Assembly: GCA_025642075.2 (NCBI GenBank)
Contig: JAODUO010000033.1
Span: forward strand, 115,001 to 179,000
Source of the DNA: Ridgeia piscesae
Lineage: Eukaryota; Annelida; Polychaeta; Sabellida; Siboglinidae
Length of the DNA stretch: 64,000 bases
Reading direction: 5' to 3'
The position numbers and the translations under genes are program-made. A model generated the notes under the pieces. It had not been told where the DNA came from. It saw nothing but the letters and a program-made list of their open reading frames with translations, and ran no database searches. Of this stretch, positions 1 to 13,545 are shown piece after piece; within the stretch, counting starts at the first letter, position 1, and each line of letters begins with the position of its first letter.

Positions 1-1606
1 AATTACTAATAATTATAAGCGTTGGGGCAAGACAGTCTGTCCAACACTCTTTTTCAGTTCCACTAGGTAGGTAATTTCTGATGAATTTGTTATACAATGA
101 AAATTTAACATTGCTCCAGAATTAAAAGTAAAAAATTGACAGTGTGGGATTTAGTCTTTTTAGAATACATAATGTTGAATAAAGATATGTTGAACAAACA
201 TAGCTACTAAGAAAATTTCTAATTTATCAATCTTTGTTGTTGGCGTGTGGGAGAAGATATTAAATAAAAATACAGCTATGATTTTAAAGATTATCAATGG
301 TTGCATTTTCTATTACTCCTTGTTGAAGTAATTCATTTTAAATTATTCATTTGTTATTATAAAAATATGGTTAGTTCTTTAAAAATAGTATGTTTCAAAA
401 TATAGCAACCTTGGTGTTTGAATAATGCATAGGAGTTCTAGTATAGTTCTGCATTGAATGATGTAGCTTAGTACTAGTAGACAGGTATGTGTGCAACAGA
501 CTTTCTCTGCCTACTACACAGGTTGACCACTTCAAAGGAATGAAAGTTGTGTACCATACATGCTGTAAGCATGCTAATTATTATGTTGATTGTATAATGT
601 GTATGAAGTGAGTCATGGCAGCTATAATTTACATTGTTGTGATTATTTTTGGTGTCGGTGTTTGATATGAGCACACAATTAAATGACCCAGATTGTTTAG
701 AACTGACCCTGCTGAGTTTGTACTGGATCCAATATACTACAGACCAAAAATTTTATATTGTTTACAATTAGTAACAGGTCTGGTTGATTCATGAATATGC
801 ATGCTGTGAGCTGCAAATGAGTATTAATTATGCTGCATTATTGTGTTACTTAATACAATGCTTCTGAATCCTTGAGTTGATAGAAACAATATTTGTCTAA
901 TTAAAGATTAAATATTCATTTGTAAAATATTTCTAATGTTATTTATAATTGGTTGCATACAGCATGTGCACAGCTACATGCACCAGTGTAGTTTGTACAC
1001 AGAAAAGGATCTTATCAGTTGTAACTTGATATATTCGTGTGACACTGATTTGACATAGGGATATATATTATGTGTGCATAATTTAGCTGGTTAGACAGAA
1101 TCCTTACAATTTCAATATCAGACTTTAAAATGTTGTTTACGGTACGCAGTAGTTGGCAGAACTTGAAGAATGTAGCCAGACTTTATGGACTTGGTCCCGC
1201 ATGAGAACATTCATCCACAACGTCTTATCAAATGTTGTTGTTTATTGTCTGATTACACCAGTGACTGACAGGGGCAGATACGATCTTCACTCACAAACAG
1301 CAATCCATTAGTCAGAACTGACCCAGTTTGTAATCACTGGTTATAATAGATAGTATATTGCTAGACCTTTTCCAATTTTATGTTGACATAGTCATATTAC
1401 ATCTATACATTTTGTGTGATAGCGGATATTGGTAAAAGGTTGGAAGTATTTTTACCTTAAAATAATTTACAGTTACTTCTGTAATGTTATGCTTTACTGG
1501 AACATGTTTACACACTTACCAAATGTATATATTATATGGTCTTACTCTATACGTGACACACTGACACATATACTGCGTTTGTTATATTAAAAATGTTAAC
1601 CTAAAC

Positions 1607-1659
1607 AAATTCTTTGCTGCGATATGAAAGAATCCATTTTATGTCACAGCAAAGAATTT
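1607..1659. repeat. Inverted repeat, 13-bp perfect arms
   Basis: AAATTCTTTGCTG at 1607-1619 is matched by its exact reverse complement at 1647-1659, leaving a 27-nt loop. Function unknown; it may be the remnant of a small inverted-repeat element. Confidence 0.7.
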
Positions 1660-1818
1660 CTTTCAATTTTTGAAATATTTTCTGTCAACGATATATAATT
1701 CTGTGGCTCATTTCTTATAACTAATAAAGAAGTACTATAAAGTAACAACTTTGTTCAACATTTCAACATCACTTTATTTATGAAGTAGTTACCGTCGTTG
1801 GAAATATTCTTAACTTTG

Positions 1819-2193
1819 TTTGGCGCCAAAAATACGGCGTGGAGCGAGGTGGGCGGAAATGGATGCCGTTGTCAGTTGACCTACTTCGATGGCTTCAAAG
1901 TATGTCTTCACGGACAAATGTCGCATCAAATACCATAACCGTCCATCTTATATCGTCTATCCACTTGTCTGCCTTCTTGTCATCACCAGTATGAAGTAAA
2001 TTAGTGGAGTTATCCTTCAAAATACGTCAACATTTAACGATCTTTGCGACTCGACGCCATCTTTGATTTCACTTTAGCTTGGGGGTACTCGCTTTGAACT
2101 GCAAATACCCACAGAACGGCGCTGATTGGTTGAAAAATATGAGTTTCCTAGTGATCCCGATATACTGACGTCATTCGGTGTTAACCAGCCAAT
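1819..2193. promoter_or_regulatory. Promoter-like cluster of transcription-factor motifs
   Basis: A locally CpG-richer stretch contains a perfect palindromic E2F-type site TTTGGCGCCAAA (1819-1830), a YY1-like CAAAGATGGCG on the minus strand (2055-2065), an inverted CCAAT box (2125-2129), a perfect CRE TGACGTCA (2166-2173) and a forward CCAAT box (2189-2193). Known: this combination is typical of housekeeping promoters. Inference: a candidate (alternative) promoter or enhancer. No associated coding exon is visible on either strand, so the direction is unresolved. Confidence 0.3.
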
Positions 2194-2237
2194 GGGATTC
2201 CAAAACGTCAGAGTGCAGGGAAGCCGTGTCAAGTGCA

Positions 2238-2304
2238 AACTACGACTAGAATCGTATTCCGGATAAAAAGGGTAACTACGACTAGAATCGTATTCCGGAT
2301 AAAA
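2238..2304. repeat. Two copies of a 31-bp direct repeat
   Basis: 2238-2268 and 2274-2304 are identical over 31 bp, offset by 36 bp. Each copy contains a short hairpin, TACGA..TCGTA. It borders the promoter-like cluster. Confidence 0.8.
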
Positions 2305-3919
2305 TGGGTTAAACAGACTGCGAAATGACAAGCATCAAATCTTCCCAGGCCGGTGTTCGATGAGTACTGCTAAAGAATGGGACAAAGATGTTGTTTGGGG
2401 CTCTGAGACACCATAGTGCATCTGCCTCTAATGTCCATTTAGTTTATTTGTTAGAATTAGTCCTATTAGAAAAGAAAAAACAATCTTAGTGGTTTGATAT
2501 TCTTTGTTTTTATGAAAGGTCTACCTGAAAGAAATGGGGCAGTTCATGCCACAGTTGTGTTTGGTTTGAGCTTAGAACACTGTGTTAATTAATCTTCATG
2601 GTTTATTGGTCACCAGGGAACGTATGCTTCCGGTAGTTATAAAATTACACTTTCTGCTGATTGAAGTGTGAACTAGAAGCCTAAGATGATTGGATGTGAT
2701 TATGAACCAACGCCTGTCAATTCCTTTCTGTTCAGTTTTCAGACTTCAGTTGTCATTGCCCCAATTGAGAGAACAGATTCTATGAGATCAGAAGTTGTAT
2801 GTGAAATATGTTTGTTCGTGACTGTCCCCATGAGACTAGTGCTCATGGCTCTTGCCACAGCGACGTCCAACATTATTGATTTCCACCGACACGTGAAGAC
2901 AACAATTTCCTCTTTCTACGGCTGCCTCGAGTTAGCTGCTATCTTTATGGTGCGTCTGGCACGGTTGTGTATTCTCTGTCCTCCCGTTGCGCTGACATTT
3001 GTGTTTGCAGTGGGAATAACTGCATACTTTAACACTGGCCGACAATGAAAATGATATGCTAATCACGTCGGATAGTTGTGTCGATATGCTCACTTGTGCC
3101 GTGTCATTTGTGTTAGACTATTAGGTAAAGCACTGATTTTGTCGATGAGTTAAGATTGCAGCCAAGAAATTTGTGGTCATAATAACAGAGTTCTGCAAGG
3201 GCTGGTTCCTCGAGAACCAAACTTGGTGCACCAGAAAACAATCTTATCATTGTCAGGTCATGGACATGTAAAAGTCGAATGAGATATCGTCAAAGATTTA
3301 ATGTAGGAATGTGATTGTTACATCTTTAATTTCTATGGAACGCACTGGATGCAACCAACATTCATTCACAGAGAAAGACGGCCTGTGAAAGATCAACTTT
3401 GTTTTAGCGAGCAAGAATCAATTTTGGATTTGTTCGATTACATGAGAAAGCTGATGTCACATTGACGCAAATATTACAAATGTGTTCCCGACACCGAGTC
3501 AGCCTCTGAGTGACTCTGGTTCAAGAGATCATAAAAACACAAAGTTGCGAGATGGATTGGGTTGTCTTCTCAGCCGTCTCCGATCGTGTCAGAAATGAGA
3601 AACTACGAATTGGCCGTGGTATGCTAGAAGGTTAACATAATCAATTACTGCACCAACTGATTGAAGTTATTGCTCCAAATTGACAGTGTTGACAGTATCA
3701 TTGTTTGATATCACGCTCTGTGATCTGACACCTATGTTGAACATGCATTCCAGCGTTATTTTGACTTATGACATGTCATTATTGCTTGCTGTCTGAAAAT
3801 CAGTGGAACCCAACCGCTATGCAGGATCAGTGTTTGCCATTTCTAAGATGTTCCAGTACCTGTCCAGTAGTTATGACGTACATGCAGTCCAGTTACATGT
3901 ATGCAATAAAAGCCAATAA

Positions 3920-3940
3920 TACATGTATATTATACATGTA
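3920..3940. repeat. Short perfect palindrome
   Basis: TACATGTATA, a single T, then TATACATGTA: 10-bp perfect arms, directly upstream of the longer palindrome at 3952-4012. Confidence 0.75.
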
Positions 3941-3951
3941 TCACTGCATTC

Positions 3952-4012
3952 TGCTTTAAATGTGTCATACCTGTGTATACATTGTATACACAGGTATGAC
4001 ACATTTAAAGCA
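3952..4012. repeat. Perfect 29-bp-arm hairpin palindrome
   Basis: 3952-3980 and 3984-4012 are exact reverse complements separated by only three bases (att). The right arm and the sequence after it resemble 24541-24700, so this may be the inverted end of an interspersed element. A 3-nt loop and perfect pairing are not typical of a microRNA precursor. Confidence 0.85.
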
Positions 4013-4170
4013 TAATGGTAAATATTTAATTACTCACGAATCAGTAATACATATAATGGAAATCTTTTAAGCCACTCTGAATCTCGTCAGCTCAAGTTTC
4101 TACCCATCCAAAACAAATACAGACCACAGAAAAGAGTGGATGTGTCTCTAGATGAATGTCTATAAATCAG
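3984..4170 (+). repeat. Interspersed repeat, copy A
   Basis: It shares a diverged but collinear series of blocks with 24541-24700: TGACACATTT, AAAGCATAATGG versus AAAGCATGATGG, GTCAGCTCA versus CTCAGCTCA, CCATCCAAAACAAA versus CCAGTCCAGAACAAA. No coding capacity is seen. Class unknown. Confidence 0.45.
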
Positions 4171-7100
4171 TGCATCATTTACAATTTTGTATTTATGACG
4201 ACAAGAAACATGATGTTCGTCCCTCTGATTAAAATTTCACTTTGAGACAGGAAATAAGATTATTTGATCAAATCTGTCTAAACAAATTCAAATGGTGTTC
4301 AATATAATTTTGTTATTATTTAAACAAGCATTGATGACAGGCCTGTAGCTACAGCCTTGCACCTATCCGTACCTCAGCAATGATTTATCAGTGTTAATTG
4401 TACGAGTCCACAGGGTAATCCCCTAGTGCATGGACCCACCTACTGTGCCATTACTGAGATCTACCTTTAAGTATAATCCAGGTAATTACCTGTGTCTGGC
4501 TTATTGCTGTCTCAGAAACGTGACTGCCTTATCCTGAGGATTGATGTCTTGGATGTCAGAACATGGCATTAACTGGAAACAGTTGCCCTGTTTGTGGACA
4601 GAGCCAAGCAGCAGACAGATATATTTAATTCCAAACGTGGTTAAAAGTGTTCTACAGTTTTTTTATTTTGCAAACTGTTGGCCTATCAATCTCATGATTG
4701 TTTTCACAGTCATTGTAAAACATGTAGTCAGTATTGTGTTTTGTACTGTTTTCATTTACCTCATAATTATCCAAACTAGTCCCTCTCAAACTCAAAGTTA
4801 CACTATTGAAACATAAATGAAAGACTTGGTCAAATGTCAACTTGTTTTTACTGTACCGAATTAATCATTGAATGGATGATGTGCATGTGTGATAGCACAC
4901 ATAAATATTCGGACCACAAAAAGCAACATGTTTCTAGAGGGGTAAATATGTACTGAATCACACGAGAGTTGAATAATCACACTGACGTCACTTCTGTGGT
5001 TCACAGACAAACACACACTCCTCGCACTCTATATGGAACATGTTGTTTTTGCTTTTTTGAAAAAACTTGTACTACTAAGTAGCATTAATGCAAATCCTGA
5101 CAGGTGCACGCTGGTAATACAATAAATCAAAAAGATTACAAGTGAGCCCGTAGTATCACTGCTGATGGCATGCTCAATAGGAACATGGGTGGGCCGTCAG
5201 GTACCTGGATACTGTGTTTTTGGCACTTTTACTTACTGTATGGATTTTTGAAATGACAAATACATGTTACTTGGTTAGTTAGGCACCTCAATCATATTAG
5301 TTTTGTTGGTGATCATTATGATTGAACTGTACTTGATCCATCCTCAACTATCTCCACTTTATTTGAGATAAAAACTGCATCAATTTGACAAATCTTCTGC
5401 TGTCGCCATGTCCCCCACACTGCGTTCGCCTGGAATGTACGAGTTATCGCAACTTGCTCCAGCCTTTCAATTTGACAAATGTAGGCCATATATTCTGAAA
5501 CAAACAAAAAATCACTTATGCATAAGCAGCATAAAACTGATAGAAAGCTGTCAATTTAAACGCTTTGTTTTTAATTAGCTCAGCCATAGTCAGAGTCTGA
5601 ATCATCCGATTGTAACTATGCATTAGCACGTATCCTGGTAAAGGTTAGCCCACTGCTTTGCATTTTTAAAGAAACATTCCTACTGGACTATTAATAAATG
5701 AAATGGCATGCATATTGTTACACTGTAGACTGTAGAGATTGGTATCACTCCGTTCTAGTCACATCTCATTTACTTTAATGCGTTTTTCATAACCGAACAT
5801 GCCTGGATTTGAATCGGCATTCTGTCACTCAGCGTGCCATGAACGTGTTTGAATTACTACAATCTTCACACCGTCGTAAATGTCCTGATATCAACTATCA
5901 GGAGACAAAGCCACACTCGGAGGTTTCAGTTCTAGTCAGCCATAGCAATCAAATCATGTTCCGTACGTACGCAACAGAAACTGCGCAATTTCGTGGAAAA
6001 ACATTGATTTTGTAACAACCACATGTGATTAGATGGCTGTAGAAGTGCCGGCAGAGGGAGAGATCTTATGATTAACTCTCGGACGGATGGACGCGCCAGT
6101 TCCTTGAATGTTTGCTCACGTAAATACTATTTATTGTTTTGTTATGGACAATGTGCCAGGTTGGCTGCATGGCGATTTATAAAGGTGGTTATAGATAGAT
6201 CTTTACTTCTGTAGCCCCAGGGAAATTATTATGCAGGGCGGATGTCTGAAGGAAGTAGCTGCCCTGGCCCTCTTTCCTCCTTTTTTCATCCCCCCACCAT
6301 AGACCCTACCAAAATCTACTTTCATTCTGTCTTTCTTTCCGTAAAGCTGTAAATAGACCAAGTGTTACATTCCAACTTCACAGGCGAAGTACCATTGTCT
6401 AACAGTTTGAACTGTTTATGGTGGCGGCGCTTTGCAATATGCTAGTTACAGAAGCAAATGTTTATTCTGATATGAAACTGGCATTATTTCTGCTTGACTT
6501 TGACATATTCCAACAGCTGGGTCATATATTGATCTAATCAATGTTTACATCGACTCCGTGAAGTGAGTTATGTAGACGTAAACAAGTTTGAATGCATTGC
6601 GGGAGGTCGCCTTCACCACAATAAAGCTAAGTACTGGTGTTTTGCCTTTTGGGCCTCGTATGGGTGACCTGAAGGCATATTTGGGGTCAGGGTATTAGCA
6701 ATGATATTTGTGTGAGTGCGACATATTGTGCACCTCGAACAAGTCATAATTGGGACAGTTATCAGGTATCATTAATCAAGCGCCTTGGGAGATTGAAGGT
6801 GTACAACACTGGTCACACCTGAGGGTGGAACATGTGGGGCAAGGTAAAGTATGTCAAGGTCAGTTCAGTCAGTTTAACAGGGTGTGGGAGTGTAGGTATT
6901 AGGTAAGCCTAGATTGAAGACAAGTACATTTGGGCTGACGTATAGTTCAGTTGTGGTCATTAATTAGGATGAGTTCAAGTTCATTCCAGCCAAAATTAAT
7001 AAAAACAAATATTATTTAGGTGCAAATTATTAACAATTTTGAATGAAAAAGCGTTAATTGTATATGTGTAGTCACGATTCAACAAGTCATACAAAAAGAA

Positions 7101-8071
7101 AAATGACAGAGAACATGAGTACCAGGTATTCTACTTACTCTAGTCATGTTCTTGAAAATATGACATCTGCTTGATATTTGGCAAGTACAATTCACTGTGT
7201 ATTATAAGCACTGATGAAAAGTACTTATAAAGTATAAGTCCAAGTAATGGCAAGTACATGTAGTCTACAAGTATTTGACAAGACCCCTGGAGTGTAGGTA
7301 ATCCATTATCTGGGCCATGTAACTGCCTTAACTACCAGCAGTAGGGGGTGGGAGGGGGGGGGGCTTGTACCAGAAGAATTTATACCAGGTTCAGTTGAGG
7401 CCTTGTGTTAGAACTATGGACCCTATAATGGCATGTGACAACATTCCTAGTGCTGATATCTCCTGTAGATGTAGGTGATGGTTTCATGTGTGCTCTACAG
7501 TGTGACAAGGTATTTTAAGATAAAGATGATGGATGTTATACAGCTGGGTTTAATCGAGATGATGAACATAGATTAACCCATTCCTTGACTGTCAGACCAA
7601 CAGTATGCTTTCCCCCTAAAAAAAACTGGGGATGGAATTGGACAGAAAATTATCATTACAAACTGCCTTTTCCAGTAAATCTGAATCAGTAAAGTTTCCT
7701 TGGGTGATTGCATGTCTACAGGAATAACGGCTTATGAAATAATACTCGATAGGTAATTATTTCACCAAATGCTGAAAGTAATGAGAAAGAGTATTGTTCA
7801 GCACTGTGTGCGAGTGTGTGCTTTTTATATTTTTAACACCTGTGACATGTAAGTTAATGTTGATTTCCCGCAGTTGGTGTTTCTGCAGAACAAAATTGAT
7901 GATGCCAGCCGTTCAGCTGGTGTGATTTATGAACAAAGGCACTGATTAGATGAGGATTTCCTATAACAATTACCCTCAGTCAAGGCAGTAAATCTCACCC
8001 AGAATGTTGCAACATGGTGACTTAAGGTTAGAGCAAACAATAACTCAGCAGGAATCAACGTTTGATATTTG

Positions 8072-8220
8072 ACACACACACACACACACACACTTGGAAG
8101 CTGGCTCATGGAATAAACACTGAATTCTAGGTACTGATGGAGAATTTACTGGGTTGTGATGCACCCCCCACCCACACACACACACAGATGCATATGCATG
8201 TACACACACACGCACGCACG

Positions 8221-8255
<35 letters not shown>
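8072..8255. repeat. CA microsatellites
   Basis: (AC)n at 8072-8093, and a compound (CA)n/(CGCA)n tract at about 8166-8255. Simple-sequence DNA. Confidence 0.95.
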
Positions 8256-8274
8256 CACGCCCATACGCAATCAC

Positions 8275-8326
8275 TGACTCAGTCCAATGATGTATAGCCT
8301 GGCCTGAGAGGTGACTTCATCCTCCC
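8275..8326 (+). repeat. Diverged direct duplication, copy 1
   Basis: The segment beginning GACTCAGTCC and ending GGTGACTTCATCCT aligns with 8697-8748 (GGCTCAGTCC ... GGTGACTTCACCT), about 422 bp downstream. This is an old local duplication. Confidence 0.5.
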
Positions 8327-8334
8327 ATAGGTTT

Positions 8335-8395
8335 ATCTAGAGACCCATCCTTTGGATGGGTGAAGTCCATTTGAACGGGTAGAAATATCAGTAGA
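8335..8395 (-). repeat. Interspersed element fragment (ACCCGTCC family)
   Basis: It contains the hairpin ACCCATCC-TTT-GGATGGGT (8343-8361) and the string GAACGGGTAGAAATAT. It resembles the reverse complement of 13728-13812, where CCCGTCC motifs recur in a similar layout. Unknown class, no coding capacity. Confidence 0.45.
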
Positions 8396-8696
8396 CAGTA
8401 ATAGACTTGTAAACAAATAAGGAGCAGAAAAAGGTATTCAGAACATGCACAAATATTATAGTTATGCTTTGATAATTAATGGATGTCACATGTGTGTTAG
8501 CATGGATTATGGTATATAGGGAGTTTGTTTTTAGGGACTACAGCCACATCAGGGCAGACTTCCACGTACACTGTAATGTGAGTTATGTGACTGTAATCAC
8601 TGTATGTAGGTTGACATTCACGTGTGCCACACACCTGCACAAAAACCTGTCTCCCTGTGGGAGTCCACCCCATACCTTCCCCACCCACTCTCCCTG

Positions 8697-8748
8697 GCTC
8701 AGTCCCACTGGTACAGAGGCTGGTCTGAAAGGTGACTTCACCTGGTTC
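8697..8748 (+). repeat. Diverged direct duplication, copy 2
   Basis: Partner of 8275-8326. The open frames across this area on both strands are shadows with no recognised domain. Confidence 0.5.
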
Positions 8749-9504
8749 TTCATCTTCGTCCTCCCTCTGATGGATGAGTCCAACCTGCTCCTTTGTCAAC
8801 TGAACTGTCACTCACAGTACTGTGACACCGTCATCATTTATTGATAAATCCTCTTATGAGTTATATTAATTAAATGGCTTCAGGTGGCAGAGGACCTCAA
8901 GGCCAGGTCTGTTTGTTTCCCTAAAGGCTTGGTGGACCTCCTGTAATAGTTGCTTGTGAAACTGATATATGGCAGACGGAAGTGTAAGTCAAGCCCGAAA
9001 TCAAACAGTGGCACGAAAGGTTAACCACATCTGTAAATGAATTATCCAGCTGCTTTGGGCTGTGGCTAATGTCATGCATTTTCGCATGGGGAATATAATG
9101 AGATTCGCATTGTAACTGGACTGTAGATGTCCACATTAGCAACTGGCACAGACATTCCAATGTAATCACTTCTGTGAATGTGATTAACTACTGTCTCCTC
9201 CCTCCTACATTCAACAAAGCCTCCCTCCCTTCCTGGGCTCTTTAGTCTTGTGTATTGCCACCTCCACAGTGCAATTAGTCAACCTATATATTTAATGATG
9301 GGGTAACTTTGCAAGCATCTCTGTGTATTGTTTATTTGTTTCATTGGATCAATGGCTTTTGATCTGCCAAGTAGCAAAGCATTTCGAAAAGGCAGTTATT
9401 TATGTAAAGTTATCGATTACACTTTTCTCGAAGGCCTTTCTGCAGATGGCGCCACCATGTTTTGTTTCTCCCACTGTCACCATAACTGGCGATGACAGAA
9501 ATAA

Positions 9505-9589
9505 AACAAGAATAGTTATGCTTAAAACAGGAATATGCTTAAGATCTAACAAGAATAATTATGCTTAAAACAGGAATATGCTTAAGATC
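9505..9589. repeat. Two-copy 42-bp tandem duplication
   Basis: 9505-9546 and 9548-9589 are nearly identical (offset 43 bp, a single A/G difference noticed). Each contains CTTAAAACAGGAATATGCTT. It looks recent. Confidence 0.85.
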
Positions 9590-12129
9590 GCACTAGGTAA
9601 GCTGTAGTGGTGATAACTGCCACCCAAGAACTTGTTCTGCCATGGTTGGGAGTAACCATGAACCGGCATGAATGGTTAACACAGTTCTCAAGTGTGTCAA
9701 ACCCGTACAGTGTATTCTTATGATTAGACACTTGGTGTAATCTTGACTTCACAACGTGCTGGTTCTCTGTGACTGACAGTTTATCTCAGAGGTACAAACT
9801 CCCAGGGGTGGTGGCTTTGTGTTATGATGATTCACCTCATGTTTTATATTGTTTGTTTATCGCCCCATAAACTGCATTCCACTTACCAGGTAGATGATCT
9901 AAGGCGTTGAGCTTTCTTATGTTTTTGCAATATGTCACTGTATGAGCCACGCTTTGTGCAAGACGTGTTTTCAGAGACTTACAGAGAGGTGTACGTAGAC
10001 AAGTAGGCTACTAACTTCCAGTAGCTGCTTAGAAAACACGACACTAAACCCTACTCTGTACAGCATTTTGAAAGTTTGTATTTGTGATGACAAATTAATA
10101 ATTAGTACAGTTAATCTTTAAACTGCCAGTTACATTTCTAAGCGCAATATTGAGTGATTCGTGAAAGTTTTCTTCAGAACAATAATCCCCAATTAGTGCA
10201 GCCATGTAATATGTGTGTAACGCTAGTATCAACCTCCCCTTCAAGGATGACTGATAAAACCTTGAATACAACTAGTCCAGTACTTCAGAGAGGAAAATAT
10301 TAATTACACCCATACTGGGCAAGTGTGTGCAAACAGAACGTGTTTCTGAGAAACCTATATCACTCTACAGTTACCGCTAATGTCAGACATTTGTATTACC
10401 AAGTAATTTTGTTAATCAAATTGCGGTAGTGTTAATTAGTGAACCATATACCTGACCCTTGTTGCTGTGTGCCACTGACACACACATGCCACAACAGTTA
10501 AATGAACAAATTCCAAATAAATACATCCGACAACAACAACAGATATTTAAACAGTTTTGTGGCTACATCGATTGCATGTATACATGTGGATCAGAGAAAT
10601 GTTAATGAACATAAATTCTTCAGGAATATGAGCTCCAGAGATGCATTATAATAAATACAATAATCATGCAGAGGAATGTCGAATGTTTAGGGTAGGAAAG
10701 TAAATTTTGAACAAAAAGAATCTTGATGGTTTTTTAAAAGGTAGTTATGCTACAGTCACAGGTGATTTTATACTAACAGGACTTGATTCCAACTTTCAAG
10801 TACAGCTACACAAAAACGCACATTGGTCAATGTTGGGTGGGTTTAGGAAGGAGAAGCGGCTGGAATATCTGGGAAATATAGAACACTAACCAAAAAGGTG
10901 TTGAAGAAAGTATAACAAATAGTACTTCGCTGACATGAATGTGACTTGAAAATACTGTTGTGCTGGCTCCAGCATTTCTGATGTATCAACTGACCTGTGC
11001 CAATTAGTTGATTACTGACCCCAGTCACTGCCACTATCTGGTTACTCATTACGCAGCCACTCAAAAGAGCAGCTTGCTCCCAGGACATGTTGCTACATGT
11101 CCACTCAGTGTCCACCTACCAATTATTTATCATTCATCATGGTCACTGCTGACCAGTTGGGCTGTCAACAAGGCATTGGTCATTTACCACTGTCATTCAG
11201 TTATGGACATTTACAACATGGTTCACAGGGGTCAGAGAAATGCTTGAAAGCAGAATTCCATTAATAAAAATCAAGGCCTTGGAGGCTTGGAATCTTTCAA
11301 AATGGCATCGAAAAGGCTTGGAATTCTAAGTTTTCAGAATTAAAACATTTGACATCCAAAAACAGTTCTCTGTCTGTGCCTTTACAGAAACCACAAATGG
11401 CAAACCCTCACCTCCAAAGGCTGTCACTGTGGGAACAAATGTTAACAGATCACCATACTGTAATGGTGGTTTGCATCCTTTGCTTTGTTTAATGGGGTGA
11501 CTACTGACTAGTACAGGTATGTTGTAATTAATCTTACAGTGCATGTAATGGTATTTTCTAGTTGCTCAGGTATATGAACCATGGCATAAGCTTTTAACCT
11601 CTGTAAGGCTCACCATTATGTCATGTACATTTACAATACAAGATTAACCTTTCCATTTATTGTATTTATTTACTTTTTGTTGCAAAGAAAATGTTGGGTT
11701 ACAATTTAACATACCAATTACAGCATCCAGAAAGTCTGACAATGTTGACGTCACATTTGTGCCCGTGTGTCAATTGTTTGTCCAAACTACCCAATGGATG
11801 GTGGCACTAGAAGACCTGAAATGCAATTATACATTTCATTTTGAGAATGAGTTTTACCAGGAGATATGAGAAAATATTCTCACATATGACAGTGTATGGA
11901 CTGTGAAAGGAACAACTTGTTATCTTTTGTATAAATTACAACTTTGCTAAATTGCCTGCGCCGTCTGATCAGTTAAGATCTCACATATGTAGTGTGTTGG
12001 CCTTGGAATGTCATTTACATGTACTTCCTGGTGTACTGTTCACTGGCGCCTGAGGCTGTGTAAGAAATGTGATTCTTGTCTCAGTGCATGCAACTTGGCA
12101 CGTTGTTCCTCCCTGTGTCCCTGCTTCAA

Positions 12130-13545
12130 GGCCACTGTTTCACTAGTCACTGTCAGGGGCCACTGTTTCACTGGTCACTGTCACAGGTCACTGTTTCATT
12201 GGTCACTGTCACAGGCCACTGTTTCACTGGTCACTGTCACAGGCCACTATTTCATTGGTCACTGTCACAGGCCACTGTTTCACTGGTCACTATCACAGGC
12301 CACTGGTCACTGTCACAGGTCACTGTTTCACTGGTCACTGTCACAGGTCACTGTTTCATTGGTCACTGTCACAGGCCACTGTTTCACTGGTCACTGTCAC
12401 AGGCCACTATTTCACTGGTCACTGTCACAGGCCACTATTTCATTGGTCACTGTCACAGGCCACTATTTCACTGGTCACTGTCACAGGCCACTTTTCACTG
12501 GTCACTGTCACAGGCCACTATTTCACTGGTCACTGTCACAGGCCACTGTTTCACTGGTCACTGTCACAGGCCACTGTTTCACTGGTCACTGTCACAAGCC
12601 ACTGTTGCACTGGTCACTATCACAGGCCACTGTTTCACTGGTCACTGTCACAGGCCACTGTTTCACTGGTCACTGTCACAGGCCACTGTTTCACTGGTCA
12701 CTGTCACAGGCCACTGTTTCACTGGTCACTGTCACAGGCCAGTTTCACTGGTCACTGTCACAGGCCACTGTTTCACTTGGTCACTGTCACAGGCCACTGT
12801 TTCATTGGTCACTGTCACAGGCCAGTTTCATTGGTCACTGTCACAGGCCACTATTTCACTGGTCACTGTCACAGGCCACTGTTTCATTGGTCACTGTCAC
12901 AGGCCAGTTTCATTGGTCACTGTCACAGGCCACTATTTCACTGGTCACTGTCACAGGCCACTGTTTCACTGGTCACTGTCACAGGCCACTGTTTCACTGG
13001 TCACTGTCACAGGCCACTGTTTCACTGGTCACTGTCACAGGCCACTGTTTCACTGGTCACTGTCACAGGCCACTGTTTCACTGGTCACTGTCACAGGCCA
13101 CTATTTCATTGGTCACTGTCACAGGCCACTGTTTCACTGGTCACTGTCACAGGCCACTGTTTCACTGGTCACTGTCACAGGCCACTGTTTCATTGGTCAC
13201 TGTCACAGGCCACTGTTTCACTGGTCACTGTCACAGGCCACTGTTTCACTGGTCACTGTCACAGGCCACTATTTCATTGGTCACTGTCACAGGCCACTGT
13301 TTCACTGGTCACTGTCACAGGCCACTGTTTCACTGGTCACTGTCACAGGCCTATTTCTTGTCCTTCATGTTTTGGTCACGTCCAGGCCACTATTTCACTG
13401 TCACAGGCCACTGTTTCACTGGTCACTGTCACAGGCCACTACTGGTCACTGTACAGGCCACTATTTCATTGGTCACTGTCACAGGCCACTATTTCATTGG
13501 TCACTGTCACAGGCCACTGTTTCACTGGTCACTGTCACTTGCCAG
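12130..13545 (+). repeat. 28-bp minisatellite, about 50 copies
   Basis: The 28-bp unit has the core GGTCACTGTCACAGGCCACT, followed by a variable RTTTCAYTGG part. Substitution types (CTGTTTCACTGG, CTGTTTCATTGG, CTATTTCATTGG) and 26-bp deletion units recur in ordered blocks; for instance a three-unit block at about 12798-12868 recurs at 12880-12950. A non-repeat insertion interrupts the array at about 13350-13390. The long open frames here (about 500 codons in all three + frames) are artefacts of a stop-free 28-bp unit, not genes. Confidence 0.95.

Noticed and set aside
2686..3048. 120-codon open frame with hydrophobic C-terminal part
   Set aside because: No recognisable family, no codon-bias signal against the surroundings and no splice context; consistent with chance.
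3952..4012. microRNA precursor
   Set aside because: Perfect pairing and a 3-nt loop are unlike animal pre-miRNAs, which have larger loops and bulges; a transposon-end palindrome is more likely.
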